NCBI GenBank assembly: GCA_003134505.1
Contig: PLBK01000005.1
Coordinates: 712-52,200, forward strand
DNA from: Actinomycetota bacterium
GTDB taxonomy: Bacteria; Actinomycetota; Thermoleophilia; Gaiellales; Gaiellaceae
Direction: 5' to 3'
Length of the DNA: 51,489 nucleotides
Both the position numbers and the translations under genes were made by a program. Below the pieces are notes generated by a model. The model was not told the DNA's origin. It saw nothing but the letters and a program-made list of their open reading frames with translations, and searched no databases. Positions 16,405 through 25,316 of the stretch are shown piece after piece. Within the stretch, counting starts at the first letter, position 1. Every line of letters begins with the position of its first letter.

Positions 16405-16503
16405 GCTGCAGAAGGCGGGAGCCAGGCCGCGGCAGGCGGGCCGTGCCCGCTGTCAACCCCAACATCGTGTCACGATCGACGCCACTCTCTCACCTGCCTG
16501 CGG

Positions 16504-16531
16504 TTGACCCTGTGGCAAATTCGACTAGCCT
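16504..16531 (+). promoter_or_regulatory. Sigma-70 type promoter of the collagen-like gene
   Basis: TTGACC (16504-16509), a 16-nt spacer and TAGCCT (16526-16531) precede a leader of about 35 nt and a strong ribosome site, AAAGGGGAGAG. In the remaining part of the 167-bp gap after 16404 I see nothing else. Confidence 0.5.
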
Positions 16532-16571
16532 CAGTGGAGACACGCACGTGTCCAACAACCAAAGGGGAGAG

Positions 16572-17510
16572 ATGGGACACCTTAAGAAGCTGTCCGTGCT
16601 GGGCGTAGCCCTGGCCGCGGTGATCTTCACGGCCGTGGCGTTCGCAGGCCCACCCGGCCCTCCGGGACCGCCCGGACCGCCCGGACCGCCCGGACCGCCG
16701 GGACCGCCCGGACCCGCGGGGAATGGCTACAACAGCATCCCGAACAAGCTGCCCGGAAACCTGCCCAGCGTGGGGGCAGAAGCGTACGCATTCAACGAGT
16801 TCGGGAACCAGATCACCTTCGGCAATCCGAAGAAGAAGAACACCTTCGGCACCGTCGTGGTCACGATGAGCTCCTGGGGATGCCAGAGCGGAAGCTGGAC
16901 CAACGACACGTGCTTCACGCCCAAGGGCAAGGCGGGGTCGTTCTCGGTGCCGATCACGCTGAACATCTACAACCCGCCGACCACCGGGACCTACGTGCCC
17001 GGCAGCTTGATCGCATCGGACACGCAGACGTTCTCGATCCCCTACCGCCCGTCGGCCGACGACAAGAACTGCACGGGCGCGGACCTGGGGGAGTGGTACG
17101 ACAAGCCCTCGAAGACCTGCTTCAACGGCTTGGCGACCAACATCAGCTTCGACCTCGACCCGCACGTGACGCTCCCCGATAGCGTCGTCTTCGGGATCGC
17201 CTACAACACGACCCACTACGGGTACCACCCGATCGGCGAAACGGCCCCGTGCTACACCGGCCCGGGTGGGTGCGGATACGACTCGCTGAACATCGCGCTG
17301 TCGCAAGACCCGACCGACCTCAGCGCCGGAAGCGACCCCAACCCGGGCACCGTCTGGCAAAACTCGCCTTACGGCAGTGAGTACTGCGACGGCGGCACGG
17401 CCGGAGTGGGGGCCTTCCGCCTGGACTCGCCGACCTCGGCGTGCTGGGGTGTCAATCCCCCGTACACCGTGGCACCGTTCTACATCCCGGCGGTGCAGTT
17501 CAAGGGCTAA
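16572..17510 (+). CDS. Secreted protein with collagen-like Gly-Pro-Pro repeat
   Basis: A 312-aa exported protein. Residues 1-25 are a signal peptide (MGHLKKLSVL, then a hydrophobic core, with AFA before the cut). It is followed directly by eight collagen triplets at 26-49 (seven GPP and one GPA). The remaining 260 residues form a globular, aromatic- and Asn/Thr-rich domain with six or more cysteines, probably a disulfide-stabilised beta fold; I do not recognise it. There is no LPXTG motif or C-terminal membrane anchor, so it is likely released or bound non-covalently. The GPP run could trimerise the protein. Start ATG 16572 has GGGGAG 4 nt upstream. It has its own promoter and terminator. Confidence 0.75.
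   Translation: MGHLKKLSVLGVALAAVIFTAVAFAGPPGPPGPPGPPGPPGPPGPPGPAGNGYNSIPNKLPGNLPSVGAEAYAFNEFGNQITFGNPKKKNTFGTVVVTMSSWGCQSGSWTNDTCFTPKGKAGSFSVPITLNIYNPPTTGTYVPGSLIASDTQTFSIPYRPSADDKNCTGADLGEWYDKPSKTCFNGLATNISFDLDPHVTLPDSVVFGIAYNTTHYGYHPIGETAPCYTGPGGCGYDSLNIALSQDPTDLSAGSDPNPGTVWQNSPYGSEYCDGGTAGVGAFRLDSPTSACWGVNPPYTVAPFYIPAVQFKG
16647..16718 (+). repeat. Tandem 9-bp repeat encoding Gly-Pro-Pro
   Basis: Eight 9-bp units, mostly GGACCGCCC, encode seven GPP and one GPA triplets. Such near-identical units can gain or lose copies by slippage, so repeat number may differ between strains. Confidence 0.9.
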
Positions 17511-17533
17511 CACACCGAATCGCTTCGCCAGTT

Positions 17534-17564
17534 CGAAGGGCCTGCTCCGCAGGCCCTTCGCTTT
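17534..17564 (+). terminator. Intrinsic terminator after the collagen-like gene
   Basis: A perfect 12-bp stem, CGAAGGGCCTGC with GCAGGCCCTTCG, closes a TCC loop and is followed by CTTT. It begins 24 nt after the stop codon. The outer sequences CACACCG (17511-17517) and CGGTGTG (17574-17580) are also complementary. Confidence 0.88.
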
Positions 17565-17565
17565 C

Positions 17566-17571
17566 TAAGCT
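17566..17571 (+). promoter_or_regulatory. -10 element of the cyclotransferase-like gene
   Basis: TAAGCT lies 6 nt before the GTG at 17578, with no ribosome site. It directly follows the U-tract of the upstream terminator, so termination and the next initiation occupy adjacent bases. Confidence 0.45.
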
Positions 17572-17577
17572 CCCGGT

Positions 17578-17955
17578 GTGGCGGCTTTTCTCATCTACGG
17601 AACCTTCATGCGCGGCCAGCCCGGGCACGCGAACCTCGAGGGGGCTCGGTTCGTCGAGGCGATCGAAACGGCACCGCGGTACCGGCTCTTCGAGGTCGAC
17701 AACCGCTGGCCGGCGCTGATCGAGGACGAGGCCGGCGTCACGATCGCAGCCGAGCTCTACGAGATCGCGCCCGACCACCTCGCCCGCCTCGCGGAGATCG
17801 AGCCGCCCGGCTGGAACCGCGGTGCCGTCGAGCTCGCCGACGGACGGCGGGTCGAGGCGTTCCTCGGCGACCCGAGCCTGCGCGCCCGCGGCCACGACGT
17901 GTCCGGTCACAGCGGCTGGGCCGCGTACCGGTCTAGCCGCGAACGAGGTTCTTGA
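17578..17955 (+). CDS. Gamma-glutamylcyclotransferase (AIG2-like) family protein
   Basis: A 125-aa protein with the AIG2/GGCT fold. The N-terminal IYGTFMRGQPGHANL is the substrate-binding YGxLxxG-type loop; AELYEIAPDHLARLAEIE is the typical middle block. Family members release 5-oxoproline from gamma-glutamyl compounds or act on gamma-glutamylamines; the same fold also occurs as the C-terminal part of allophanate hydrolase. The exact substrate is not predictable. Start GTG 17578 is supported by the TAAGCT element. The 3' end overlaps the convergent proline dehydrogenase gene by 23 bp. Confidence 0.8.
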   Translation: MAAFLIYGTFMRGQPGHANLEGARFVEAIETAPRYRLFEVDNRWPALIEDEAGVTIAAELYEIAPDHLARLAEIEPPGWNRGAVELADGRRVEAFLGDPSLRARGHDVSGHSGWAAYRSSRERGS

Positions 17956-18868
17956 CGAAGAACAGCGTGTTCGCCGGCCGCTCGGCGAGCCGCCGCATCA
18001 GGTAGCGGTACCAGTCGGGCCCGAACGGCGTGGCGACGAGCACGGCGAAGCCGCGGCGCACGAGTTCGAGCTGGAGCTGCGGCCGCACGCCGTAGAGCAG
18101 CTGGAACTGGAACCTGTCGCGCGCGATGCCCTCGCGCTCGGCGAACTCGATCGTGCGCTCGATCAGCCGCTCGTCATGCGTCGCGACCGCCGTGAAGCCG
18201 CCCTCGCGCAACGACCGCTCGACGAGCCGCGTGAACGCCGCGTCCACATCGGCCTTGTCCGGATAGGCCACGTCGGGCGGCTCCAGGTACGCCCCTTTCA
18301 CGAAGCGCAGGTTCGGTCGCAGGTCGAGCAGCGAGGCAAGGTCGTCCTCCGAGCGGTACAGGTACGACTGGAGTACCGTGCCCGTGTTCTCGTGGCCCGC
18401 CTCGCGGAGCCGCCGGTAGATGCGCAGCGTCGTGTCGACGAACGGCGACTCCTCCATGTCCATGCGCACGAAGTTCCCGAGCCCGGCCGCGTGTGCGAGC
18501 AGCGCGGACACGTTCTCGTAGGCCAGCTGCTCGTCGATCGCGAGCCCCAGATGCGTGAGCTTGACCGAGACGTTCGTCTTCAGGCTCTCGGCCCGAATCC
18601 GGTCGAGCACCTCGCGATACGCGGCCACGACGGCGCCCGCTTCCTCCGCCGAGGTCACGCCCTCCCCGAGCAGCGTCGTGTTCGTGAGCAGGCCCTGCTC
18701 GTTCAGCCGGCGCAGGACCGGCACGAGCTGGTCGAGCGTCTCGCCCGCGACGAACCGCGCGGCCCCCAGGCGCATGCCGTGCCGGCCGACGAAACGGTGG
18801 AGCGTCGGGCTCTCGGCGAGCGCGAGAATCGCCTTCCGCGACGCCGCGTTCGCCGTCTCGGTGATCAC
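17933..18868 (-). CDS. Proline dehydrogenase
   Basis: A 311-aa monofunctional FAD-dependent proline dehydrogenase that oxidises L-proline to pyrroline-5-carboxylate and passes electrons to the quinone pool. The TIM-barrel motifs are visible: [56 protein letters not shown] and the C-terminal [38 protein letters not shown], which carries the substrate-binding YRRRLAERP-like helix. Length is typical of single-domain bacterial enzymes. No P5C dehydrogenase gene is adjacent. GTG 18868 overlaps the gcvPB stop (GTGA), so proline and glycine catabolism appear to be co-expressed. Confidence 0.92.
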   Translation of the reverse strand: MITETANAASRKAILALAESPTLHRFVGRHGMRLGAARFVAGETLDQLVPVLRRLNEQGLLTNTTLLGEGVTSAEEAGAVVAAYREVLDRIRAESLKTNVSVKLTHLGLAIDEQLAYENVSALLAHAAGLGNFVRMDMEESPFVDTTLRIYRRLREAGHENTGTVLQSYLYRSEDDLASLLDLRPNLRFVKGAYLEPPDVAYPDKADVDAAFTRLVERSLREGGFTAVATHDERLIERTIEFAEREGIARDRFQFQLLYGVRPQLQLELVRRGFAVLVATPFGPDWYRYLMRRLAERPANTLFFVKNLVRG

Positions 18869-20328
18869 GTCTCGGCCGGGACCGGCTGCTCGCCGAAGCC
18901 GTACTTGACGACGAGCTGCTTCACGGCCTTCACCTCGTCGAGCCGCCGCACGACCCGCGTCATCGGCGCCTCCTTCACCAGCTCGGGCCGCTCCGCCGCC
19001 TCGCGCGCGATCGCGAGCATCGCATCCGCGAACGCGTCCAGCGTCTCCTTCGCCTCGGTCTCGGTCGGCTCGATCATCAGCGCCTCGGGCACGACGAGCG
19101 GGAAGTAGATCGTCGGCGGATGGAAGCCGTAGTCCATCAGCCGCTTCGCCACGTCGAGCGCGGCCACGCCGTGCTCGCGCTTCAGGTGGCGCGCCGACAG
19201 GACGAACTCGTGCATGCAGAGGCGGTCGTAGGGCAGGTCGTAGGCGTCTTTCAGCAGCGCGAGGAGGTAGTTGGCGTTCAGCACGGCCACCTCCGACATG
19301 CCCTTGAGCTCGGGCCCGTACGCGCGGATGTAGGCGTAGGAGCGCACGAAGACGCCGAACGGCCCGGTGAAGCCGCGCACGCGGCCGATCGTCTTCGGGC
19401 GATTCTCGTCGAGCCCGAAGCTGCCGTCGTCCAGGCGGACGACCTGCGGCGAGGGGATGAACGGCTCGAGGATGTCGCGCACCGCGATCGGCCCACCGCC
19501 CGGCCCACCGCCGCCGTGCGGCTGCGAGAACGTCTTGTGCAGGTTGATGTGCACGACGTCGAAGCCCATGTCGCCGGGCCGCGCGATCCCGCAGACCGCG
19601 TTCAGGTTGGCGCCGTCGTAGTACATGAGCGCGCCGGCCCCGTGGAAGATCCGCTCGATCTCCTCGATCCCCTCGTCGAAGAGCCCGAGCGTCGAGGGGT
19701 TCGTCAGCATCAGCGCGGCCGTCTCCCCGTCGACCTTCGTCCGCAGCTCGTCGAGGTCGATGTTCCCGCGCGCGTCGGTCTTGACGCCGACGAGCTCGAA
19801 GCCCGCCATGGCGACGCTGGCCGGGTTCGTGCCGTGGGCCGTGTCCGGAACGATCACCTTGCGCCGCTGACCTGCCTCGCCGCGGTCGGCGAAGTAGGCG
19901 CGGATCAGCATGAGTCCCGTGATCTCCCCCTGCGAGCCGGCCGCCGGCTGCAAGGACACCGCGTCGAGCCCCGCCACCTCGGCGAGGATCTCCTGCAGGC
20001 GCCACATCAGCTCGAGCGCGCCCTGCGCTCCCTCGGCCTCCTGCAGCGGGTGGAGATCGCGGAAGCCCTGCAACAGTGCGAGCCGCTCGTTGACGCGCGG
20101 GTTGTACTTCATCGTGCACGAGCCCAGCGGGTAGAAGCCGGTGTCGATCCCGAAGTTGCGCGTCGAGAGCTGGGTGAAGTGGCGGACGAGATCGGGCTCG
20201 GCGATCTCCGGGAGCCGCGGCGGCTCGGTGCGCCGAAGCTCCTCGGGCACGTCCGGAACCGGCAGGTCGTTGTGCGGGAACGAGTACGCCGCGCGCCCCG
20301 GCACCGACTTCTCGTAGATCAGCTTCAT
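18865..20328 (-). CDS. gcvPB: Glycine dehydrogenase (decarboxylating) subunit 2
   Basis: A 487-aa C-terminal subunit of the split P-protein of the glycine cleavage system. The PLP lysine is in [18 protein letters not shown] (K265), and PLP-site residues are in [16 protein letters not shown] (161-176) and [10 protein letters not shown]. With GcvPA it forms the heterotetrameric P-protein that decarboxylates glycine and transfers aminomethyl to the lipoyl arm of GcvH. It starts at ATG 20328, overlapping the gcvPA stop by 4 bp, and its stop overlaps the proline dehydrogenase start. Confidence 0.96.
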   Translation of the reverse strand: MKLIYEKSVPGRAAYSFPHNDLPVPDVPEELRRTEPPRLPEIAEPDLVRHFTQLSTRNFGIDTGFYPLGSCTMKYNPRVNERLALLQGFRDLHPLQEAEGAQGALELMWRLQEILAEVAGLDAVSLQPAAGSQGEITGLMLIRAYFADRGEAGQRRKVIVPDTAHGTNPASVAMAGFELVGVKTDARGNIDLDELRTKVDGETAALMLTNPSTLGLFDEGIEEIERIFHGAGALMYYDGANLNAVCGIARPGDMGFDVVHINLHKTFSQPHGGGGPGGGPIAVRDILEPFIPSPQVVRLDDGSFGLDENRPKTIGRVRGFTGPFGVFVRSYAYIRAYGPELKGMSEVAVLNANYLLALLKDAYDLPYDRLCMHEFVLSARHLKREHGVAALDVAKRLMDYGFHPPTIYFPLVVPEALMIEPTETEAKETLDAFADAMLAIAREAAERPELVKEAPMTRVVRRLDEVKAVKQLVVKYGFGEQPVPAET

Positions 20329-21665
20329 CGACCGACCTCCGACAGCACCTCGACCAGCCGGTCGATGTCCGCCTTCCTGCGCTTCTCCGTGACCGCGACG
20401 AGCAGGCAGTCGTCGAGGCCGGCGTAGTCACGGCCCAGCCGGTAGCCGGGGTGGACACCGTGCTTGCGGGCGTCGCGGATCACATCGCCGGCGGGCCGTC
20501 CGACGCGTACGGCAAACTCCTTGAATGTTGCCTTGTTCGAGAACACGATCTCGAAGCCGGCCGCCTCCAGCTCGCTCCTGGCATAGCTCGAGAGCGCCAT
20601 GCACGTCTCCCCCAGCTCGCGCAGGCCCTGCGGGCCGAGCCAGGACAGGTAGACGAGGCCGCCGAGGGCGAGCAGCGTCTGGTTGGTCGTGATGTTCGAG
20701 GTCGCCTTCTCGCGGCGGATGTGCTGCTCGCGCGTCGAGAGCGTCAGGACATAGCCCCGCTCGCCGGCGAGGTCGGTCGTCTCGCCGACGATCCGGCCCG
20801 GCATGCGGCGGATGTGCTCGAGCCGCGAGGCGATGAAGCCGTAGTGCGGCCCGCCGAAGGACATGGCGTTGCCGGCGCCCTGTCCCTCGCCGATCGCGAT
20901 CGCGCAGCCGTAGCGCGCGGGAGCCTCGAGCACGCCCAGCGAGACGGGATCGACATGCGCAACGGGCAGCGCGTCGGCTTCGGCAGCGGCTGCGGCCAGC
21001 TCGGGAGCAGGTTCGAGGCAGCCGAAGAAGTTCGGCTGCTGGAAGATCACCGCGGCCGCGCCTTGCGCAGCCTCGGCGACCTGCTCCGGATCGGTCGTCC
21101 CGCCCGAGTGCGGCACCTCGACGACCTCGAGCCCGAACCCGGGCGCGTACGTCTTGACCACCTGCCGCACCTGCGGATTCGTCGCCTCGGTGACCACGAC
21201 CCGCGACCGGCCGGTGACGTACCGGGCCAGGTAGCACGCGTCAGCGGCGACGGTCGTCCCGTCGTAGCCGGACGCGTTCGACACGTCCATGCCCGTCAGC
21301 TCGCAGATCGCCGTCTGGTACTCGAAGATCGCCTGGAGGACGCCCTGGCTCATCTCCGGCTGGTACGGCGTGTAGGCGGTCAGGAACTCGCCGCGCGAGA
21401 GGACGGTATTGACCACGGCCGGAACGTAGTGGTCGTAGATTCCGGCGCCGAGGAAGGAGAGCTCCTTCCCCGCGTGCTCGTTTTGCGAGGCGAGCTGGTC
21501 GAGGTGCGCGACGATCTCCTGCTCGGCGAGCGGCGGCTCGAGGTCGAGAGGCCGGCCGAGCCGCACCCCGGCGGGGATGTCGCGGAACAGCTCCTCGACG
21601 GTCGAGACGCCGACGGTCGCGAGCATCTGCTCGCGATCCTCGGCAGTCAGCGCGATGTACCTCAC
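20325..21665 (-). CDS. gcvPA: Glycine dehydrogenase (decarboxylating) subunit 1
   Basis: A 446-aa N-terminal subunit of the split P-protein. It lacks a PLP lysine but has the typical blocks [44 protein letters not shown] and the glycine-rich [20 protein letters not shown]. It pairs with GcvPB; both are needed for glycine decarboxylation. GTG 21665 overlaps the gcvH stop (GTGA) and its own stop overlaps the gcvPB start, so the subunits are coupled in one message. Confidence 0.96.
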   Translation of the reverse strand: MRYIALTAEDREQMLATVGVSTVEELFRDIPAGVRLGRPLDLEPPLAEQEIVAHLDQLASQNEHAGKELSFLGAGIYDHYVPAVVNTVLSRGEFLTAYTPYQPEMSQGVLQAIFEYQTAICELTGMDVSNASGYDGTTVAADACYLARYVTGRSRVVVTEATNPQVRQVVKTYAPGFGLEVVEVPHSGGTTDPEQVAEAAQGAAAVIFQQPNFFGCLEPAPELAAAAAEADALPVAHVDPVSLGVLEAPARYGCAIAIGEGQGAGNAMSFGGPHYGFIASRLEHIRRMPGRIVGETTDLAGERGYVLTLSTREQHIRREKATSNITTNQTLLALGGLVYLSWLGPQGLRELGETCMALSSYARSELEAAGFEIVFSNKATFKEFAVRVGRPAGDVIRDARKHGVHPGYRLGRDYAGLDDCLLVAVTEKRRKADIDRLVEVLSEVGR

Positions 21666-22060
21666 GCCAGGTCTTCGAGCAGCTTCCTGTAGGCAGCCGC
21701 GTCGAGCAGCGCCTCGAGCTCGCTCGGGTTGCTCATGCGCACGCGGACGAGCCAGCCCTCGCCGTACGGATCGTCGTTCACGGTCTCCGGCTCGTCCACC
21801 ACCTTCTGGTTGACCGCCAGCACCTCGCCCGAGAGCGGCGCGATCAGATCGGACACAGCCTTCACCGACTCGACCTCGCCGTACGCCGTGTCCTTGCCGA
21901 TCGTCGCGCCCACGTCGGGCGGCTCGTAGTGCACGAGCTCACCGAGCGAGTCCTGGGCGTACCAGGTGACACCCATCGTCGCCTCGTCGCCCTCGATGCG
22001 TGCCCAGTCGTGCTCGGGGTGGTACCGAAGGTCGTCGGGATAGCTCTCGGACGCCGCCAT
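21662..22060 (-). CDS. gcvH: Glycine cleavage system H protein
   Basis: A 132-aa lipoyl carrier protein. The lipoylated lysine is K67 in AYGEVESVKAVSD, inside the conserved hammerhead fold; LRYHPEHDWARIEGD and VTWYAQDSLGELVHYEPP are the usual N-terminal strands. It shuttles the methylamine between the P, T and L proteins. The gene starts 3 nt after the gcvT stop. No lipoate ligase or synthase is in the window, nor the L protein (lpd). Confidence 0.96.
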   Translation of the reverse strand: MAASESYPDDLRYHPEHDWARIEGDEATMGVTWYAQDSLGELVHYEPPDVGATIGKDTAYGEVESVKAVSDLIAPLSGEVLAVNQKVVDEPETVNDDPYGEGWLVRVRMSNPSELEALLDAAAYRKLLEDLA

Positions 22061-22063
22061 TCG

Positions 22064-23125
22064 TCAGTGCTCCTCTCGCTCGTAGATCGGTTTCTGGACG
22101 ATCTTCGCCCGTCGCGGCTTGCCGCGCACGTCGATCGTGATCTCCTCGCCCGGCCCGGCCAGCCCGGCCGGGACGTACCCCATGCCGATGCCACGGTCGA
22201 GCATCGGCGAGTGCGTGCCGGAGGTGACTTCGCCCCCCTCGGCGATCGGCATGCCCTGGCGCGGGATCGCGCGCTCCTCCATCACGAACGCGACCAGCCG
22301 CTCCGTGGGGCCTTGTTCCTTGACCCGGCGCAGCTCCTCCGCCCCGGTGAAGTCGCGGTCGAGGGCGCAGACCCAGCCGAGCCCGGCCGAGATCGCGTCC
22401 GTCTCCGGCGAGATGTCGTTGCCGTGCAGCGGGTAGCAGACCTCGAGCCGCAGCGTGTCGCGGGCGCCGAGCCCGCACGGCTTCGCCCCGCGTGCGAGCA
22501 CGCGCTCCCAGAGATCGCCGGCCTCCTCGGCCATGACCAGAAGCTCCACGCCCTTCTCGCCCGTGTAGCCGGTGCGGTTGACCATGCACGCGATCCCGTC
22601 GATCTCGCCCTCGGCGAACGTGAACGCCGGCGCGTCCTCGAGCCCGAGCCGCTCGAGCGAGCGCGGCCCCTGGACGGCGATCAGCCCGTACTGGTCGGAC
22701 ACGTTGCGGACGTCCGATCCGCGCAGCTCCCGCTCGCGCAGCCACGCGAAGTCGGTGTCCGCGTTGGACGCGTTCACGATCAGCAGGAACCGGCACGCGT
22801 CGAGCTGGTAGACGATCAGGTCATCGACGATGCCGCCGCGCTCGTTCGTGAGCAGCGTGTACTGCGCCTCGCCGATGCCGATGCGACCGAGGTCGTTCGA
22901 GAGCAGCGAGCCGAGGAGCTGGCGAGCCCGCGGCCCTTCGACGTCGATCTCGCCCATGTGCGAGACGTCGAACGCGCCGCAATCCTCGCGCACCGCGACG
23001 TGCTCCGGAATGACGCCGTCGTACTGGACCGGCATCTCCCATCCGGCGAACGGCACCATGCGTGCGCCGAGCGCGACGTGGTGCTCGTACAGCGGTGTCC
23101 GGCGGAGCCCTGCCTCGGTAGGCAC
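22064..23125 (-). CDS. gcvT: Glycine cleavage system T protein (aminomethyltransferase)
   Basis: A 353-aa tetrahydrofolate-dependent aminomethyltransferase releasing ammonia and making 5,10-methylene-THF from the H-protein intermediate. Family blocks include LYEHHVALGARMVPFAGWEM, CGAFDVSHMGEIDVEGP, the folate-site segment around NASNADTDFAWL, and the closing SPMLDRGIGMGYVPAG. Start GTG 23125 lies 7 nt after a TAGCAT -10 element, so the gcv genes may have their own leaderless promoter although the ftsZ stop is only 24 bp upstream. No glycine riboswitch is present in that short space. Confidence 0.95.
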   Translation of the reverse strand: MPTEAGLRRTPLYEHHVALGARMVPFAGWEMPVQYDGVIPEHVAVREDCGAFDVSHMGEIDVEGPRARQLLGSLLSNDLGRIGIGEAQYTLLTNERGGIVDDLIVYQLDACRFLLIVNASNADTDFAWLRERELRGSDVRNVSDQYGLIAVQGPRSLERLGLEDAPAFTFAEGEIDGIACMVNRTGYTGEKGVELLVMAEEAGDLWERVLARGAKPCGLGARDTLRLEVCYPLHGNDISPETDAISAGLGWVCALDRDFTGAEELRRVKEQGPTERLVAFVMEERAIPRQGMPIAEGGEVTSGTHSPMLDRGIGMGYVPAGLAGPGEEITIDVRGKPRRAKIVQKPIYEREEH

Positions 23126-23132
23126 GGCCCGG

Positions 23133-23138
23133 ATGCTA
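23133..23138 (-). promoter_or_regulatory. -10 element in the ftsZ-gcvT space
   Basis: Read on the minus strand, TAGCAT is followed by 7 nt and the gcvT GTG. It sits in the 24-bp gap after ftsZ and suggests independent transcription of gcvT-gcvH-gcvPA-gcvPB-prodh in addition to readthrough. Confidence 0.4.
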
Positions 23139-23149
23139 GCCGGGGCCTG

Positions 23150-24259
23150 CTAGGAGTCGCGCAGGAAGGACGGCACGTCGAGCACGTCGTCCGGAATCTC
23201 GAAGCTCTCGGACGGGCGCTCCTCGCGGGCACCGGCCTGAGTCGGGACCGGGGCGCTGGGCCGGGCGGCGCGCGGCTCGGACGCCGGAGCCTGCCGGCGG
23301 CGCCGGCGCTGGACGTCCCCGAAGCCCGTGGCGATCACCGTGACGCGGAGCTCGTCGCCGAGGCCCTCGTCGATGACGGCGCCGAAGATGATGTTGGCGT
23401 CGCTCGCGGCGGCGCTCGTGACGACCTCGGCGGCCTCGTTCACCTCGAACAGGCCCATGTCGCCGGGGCCGGTGACGTTGAGGAGGATGCCCGTCGCGCC
23501 TTCGATCGACGAGTCGAGCAGCGGCGACGAGACTGCGCTGCGGGCGGCCTCGGCGGCACGGCCCTCCCCGCTTGCGGTGCCGATGCCCATCATCGCCGTG
23601 CCGGCCTCGCGCATGATCGTGCGCACGTCGGCGAAGTCGAGATTCACGAGGCCCGGGATCGTGATCAGGTCGGTGATGCCCTGGACGCCCTGGCGGAGCA
23701 CGTCGTCGGCGAGCCGGAACGCGTCCACGACGGATGTGTCCTTGTCGATCACCTGGAGCAGGCGGTCGTTCTCGATCACGATGATCGTGTCGACCCGCTC
23801 CTGCAACGCGGCGAGGCCCTGCTGGGCGATCTCGGCGCGGCGGCGGCCCTCGAAGGAGAACGGCCGAGTGACGACGCCGACGGTCAGCGCTCCGACCTCG
23901 AGCGCCAGGTCGGCGACGATCGGCGCGGCACCGGTGCCGGTGCCGCCGCCCTCGCCCGCCGTGACGAAGACCATGTCGGCGCCCTTCAGCGCCTCCTTCA
24001 GCTCGTCGCGCGACTCCTGCGCGGCCGAGCGGCCGACCTCGGGGTTCGCGCCGGCGCCGAGCCCGCGCGTGACCGCCTCGCCGATGTGGATCTTCACGTC
24101 CGCGTCGCTCATCAGGAGCGCCTGCGCATCGGTGTTGACGCCGATGAACTCGACCCCTGCAAGGCCCGCGTCGACCATGCGGTTGACGGCGTTCGTCCCC
24201 CCGCCGCCGACTCCGACGACCTTGATCACCGCGACGTAGTTTCCGGCTTGACCTCTCAT
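23150..24259 (-). CDS. ftsZ: Cell division GTPase FtsZ
   Basis: A 369-aa tubulin homologue that polymerises into the Z-ring. The GTP-binding signature GGGTGTG is at 104-110 ([16 protein letters not shown]); the T7 synergy loop is seen as [11 protein letters not shown] with the catalytic aspartates. A basic linker ([18 protein letters not shown]) leads to the C-terminal peptide [13 protein letters not shown], the docking site for membrane tethers. FtsA is absent, as in actinobacteria, so a SepF-type tether elsewhere is expected. The usual yggS-sepF-yggT-divIVA genes do not follow; glycine cleavage genes do. It has a strong promoter of its own. Confidence 0.97.
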   Translation of the reverse strand: MRGQAGNYVAVIKVVGVGGGGTNAVNRMVDAGLAGVEFIGVNTDAQALLMSDADVKIHIGEAVTRGLGAGANPEVGRSAAQESRDELKEALKGADMVFVTAGEGGGTGTGAAPIVADLALEVGALTVGVVTRPFSFEGRRRAEIAQQGLAALQERVDTIIVIENDRLLQVIDKDTSVVDAFRLADDVLRQGVQGITDLITIPGLVNLDFADVRTIMREAGTAMMGIGTASGEGRAAEAARSAVSSPLLDSSIEGATGILLNVTGPGDMGLFEVNEAAEVVTSAAASDANIIFGAVIDEGLGDELRVTVIATGFGDVQRRRRRQAPASEPRAARPSAPVPTQAGAREERPSESFEIPDDVLDVPSFLRDS

Positions 24260-24346
24260 CAGCTTCTGCCTCTCACCCGATTATCGACCGAGGGAACCTG
24301 AACCTTTACTGGAGCGTTATTGCCCCGTTCGTGAAACCTGCCCGCC

Positions 24347-24375
24347 AGCGTAGGCACTCCTGATTGGCGTGTCAA
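24347..24375 (-). promoter_or_regulatory. Sigma-70 type promoter of ftsZ
   Basis: On the minus strand a perfect -35 TTGACA (24375-24370), a 17-nt spacer and the -10 TACGCT (24352-24347) lie in the 149-bp gap between ftsQ and ftsZ, leaving a leader of about 80 nt. It is the best promoter match in the window and would allow ftsZ to be expressed independently of the upstream mur genes. Confidence 0.8.
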
Positions 24376-24408
24376 TGGGAAACTCCTGCTTACCGAGAGA
24401 CTAAACAT

Positions 24409-25266
24409 TCAACCTTGACCTGAGACTTGAGTGTTCGCTCCCCCCGCCGGCGGTGCCCCGGTCGGGGCAGGGGCCGAGCTGGCATACCCCGCGACCGCCC
24501 GTGTGGGAACGCTGACGTCGACGTACGAAGCGCCCACCGAGCGGGGGAGGATCGCGGCCGCGACGGCGAGCTTGACGGGCAGATTGCTCCCGTCGCCGAG
24601 CCGAACCTCTCGCCCCGACGCGAGTTGGAGCATCAGTTTGCCGCCGCCGTCGTCGCGCACCGACAGCACGCGGCCCGGGAAGTGCGCGTCACGGAGCGCC
24701 GCGGCGACGCGGATCGCATCCCCGGTCGCCACTGGCGCGCCCACTGTGACCTCGGTCTCGGCAGCGAGCCAGATCCTCGGCAGCGGCAGATAGGACCCGG
24801 GCTGCAGTGCCGCCAGCACGCGCCCGCTCGCAGCGACGAGCCAGCCGTCCGACGCCTTCCTCACCACGGCCACGGGTTGCTCCACGCTGACCTGGACGAG
24901 CAGCGTGTGCGGAAAGTCGCGGTCGTAGCTGACGCGGGCGATCTGGGGAAAGCCGACCAGGCGGCGGTCGGCGTCGGAGCGGCTGAACGAGACGAGGCTC
25001 TTCCCGTCGAGCGGCGCCAGCGCCGAGCGGATCTGGGCGGCGAGAGCAGGCGGCGCGCCCTCGACGTCGACCCGCTGGACGGCGAAGACGGACGTCTCTC
25101 GAGCGATCAGATAGGCGCCGATCGCGGCCGCGAGCAGCGCGAATCCGATCGCGAGCGAAAGGCCGCTGGGAAGCCAGCGTGCCAGCCGCAAAGCGCGCGC
25201 GCGACGCCCCGGGAGCGGCAGTGCGTGCGCCCGGGCAGGCGCCCGCCGTCGTCGCTTCTCGGCCAC
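24409..25266 (-). CDS. ftsQ: Cell division protein FtsQ/DivIB
   Basis: A 285-aa bitopic membrane protein of the divisome. It has a basic N-terminal cytoplasmic tail (AEKRRRRAPARAHALPLPGR), one membrane span at about 37-56 (LAIGFALLAAAIGAYLIA), a POTRA domain starting FAVQRVDVEGAPP with the typical GKSLVSFSRSDADRRL and FPQIARVSYDRDFPHTLLV, then the beta domain and a disordered Pro/Ala-rich tail. It connects FtsL/FtsB with peptidoglycan synthesis at the septum. Start GTG 25266. It is followed by the ftsZ promoter region. Confidence 0.88.
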   Translation of the reverse strand: MAEKRRRRAPARAHALPLPGRRARALRLARWLPSGLSLAIGFALLAAAIGAYLIARETSVFAVQRVDVEGAPPALAAQIRSALAPLDGKSLVSFSRSDADRRLVGFPQIARVSYDRDFPHTLLVQVSVEQPVAVVRKASDGWLVAASGRVLAALQPGSYLPLPRIWLAAETEVTVGAPVATGDAIRVAAALRDAHFPGRVLSVRDDGGGKLMLQLASGREVRLGDGSNLPVKLAVAAAILPRSVGASYVDVSVPTRAVAGYASSAPAPTGAPPAGGANTQVSGQG

Positions 25267-25316
25267 GAGGCTGACTTCGCCCTCGCGCCCACGCTTCCTA
25301 CTCGCGAGGCGCGCAG

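Noticed and set aside
16647-16718. Possible CRISPR or VNTR locus
   Set aside because: The 9-bp units have no spacers and encode in-frame Gly-Pro-Pro, so they are a coding repeat.
21929-24301. A 790-codon plus-strand frame over gcvT and ftsZ
   Set aside because: It is antisense to well-supported genes and has the low-complexity Arg/Asp/His composition of a shadow frame.
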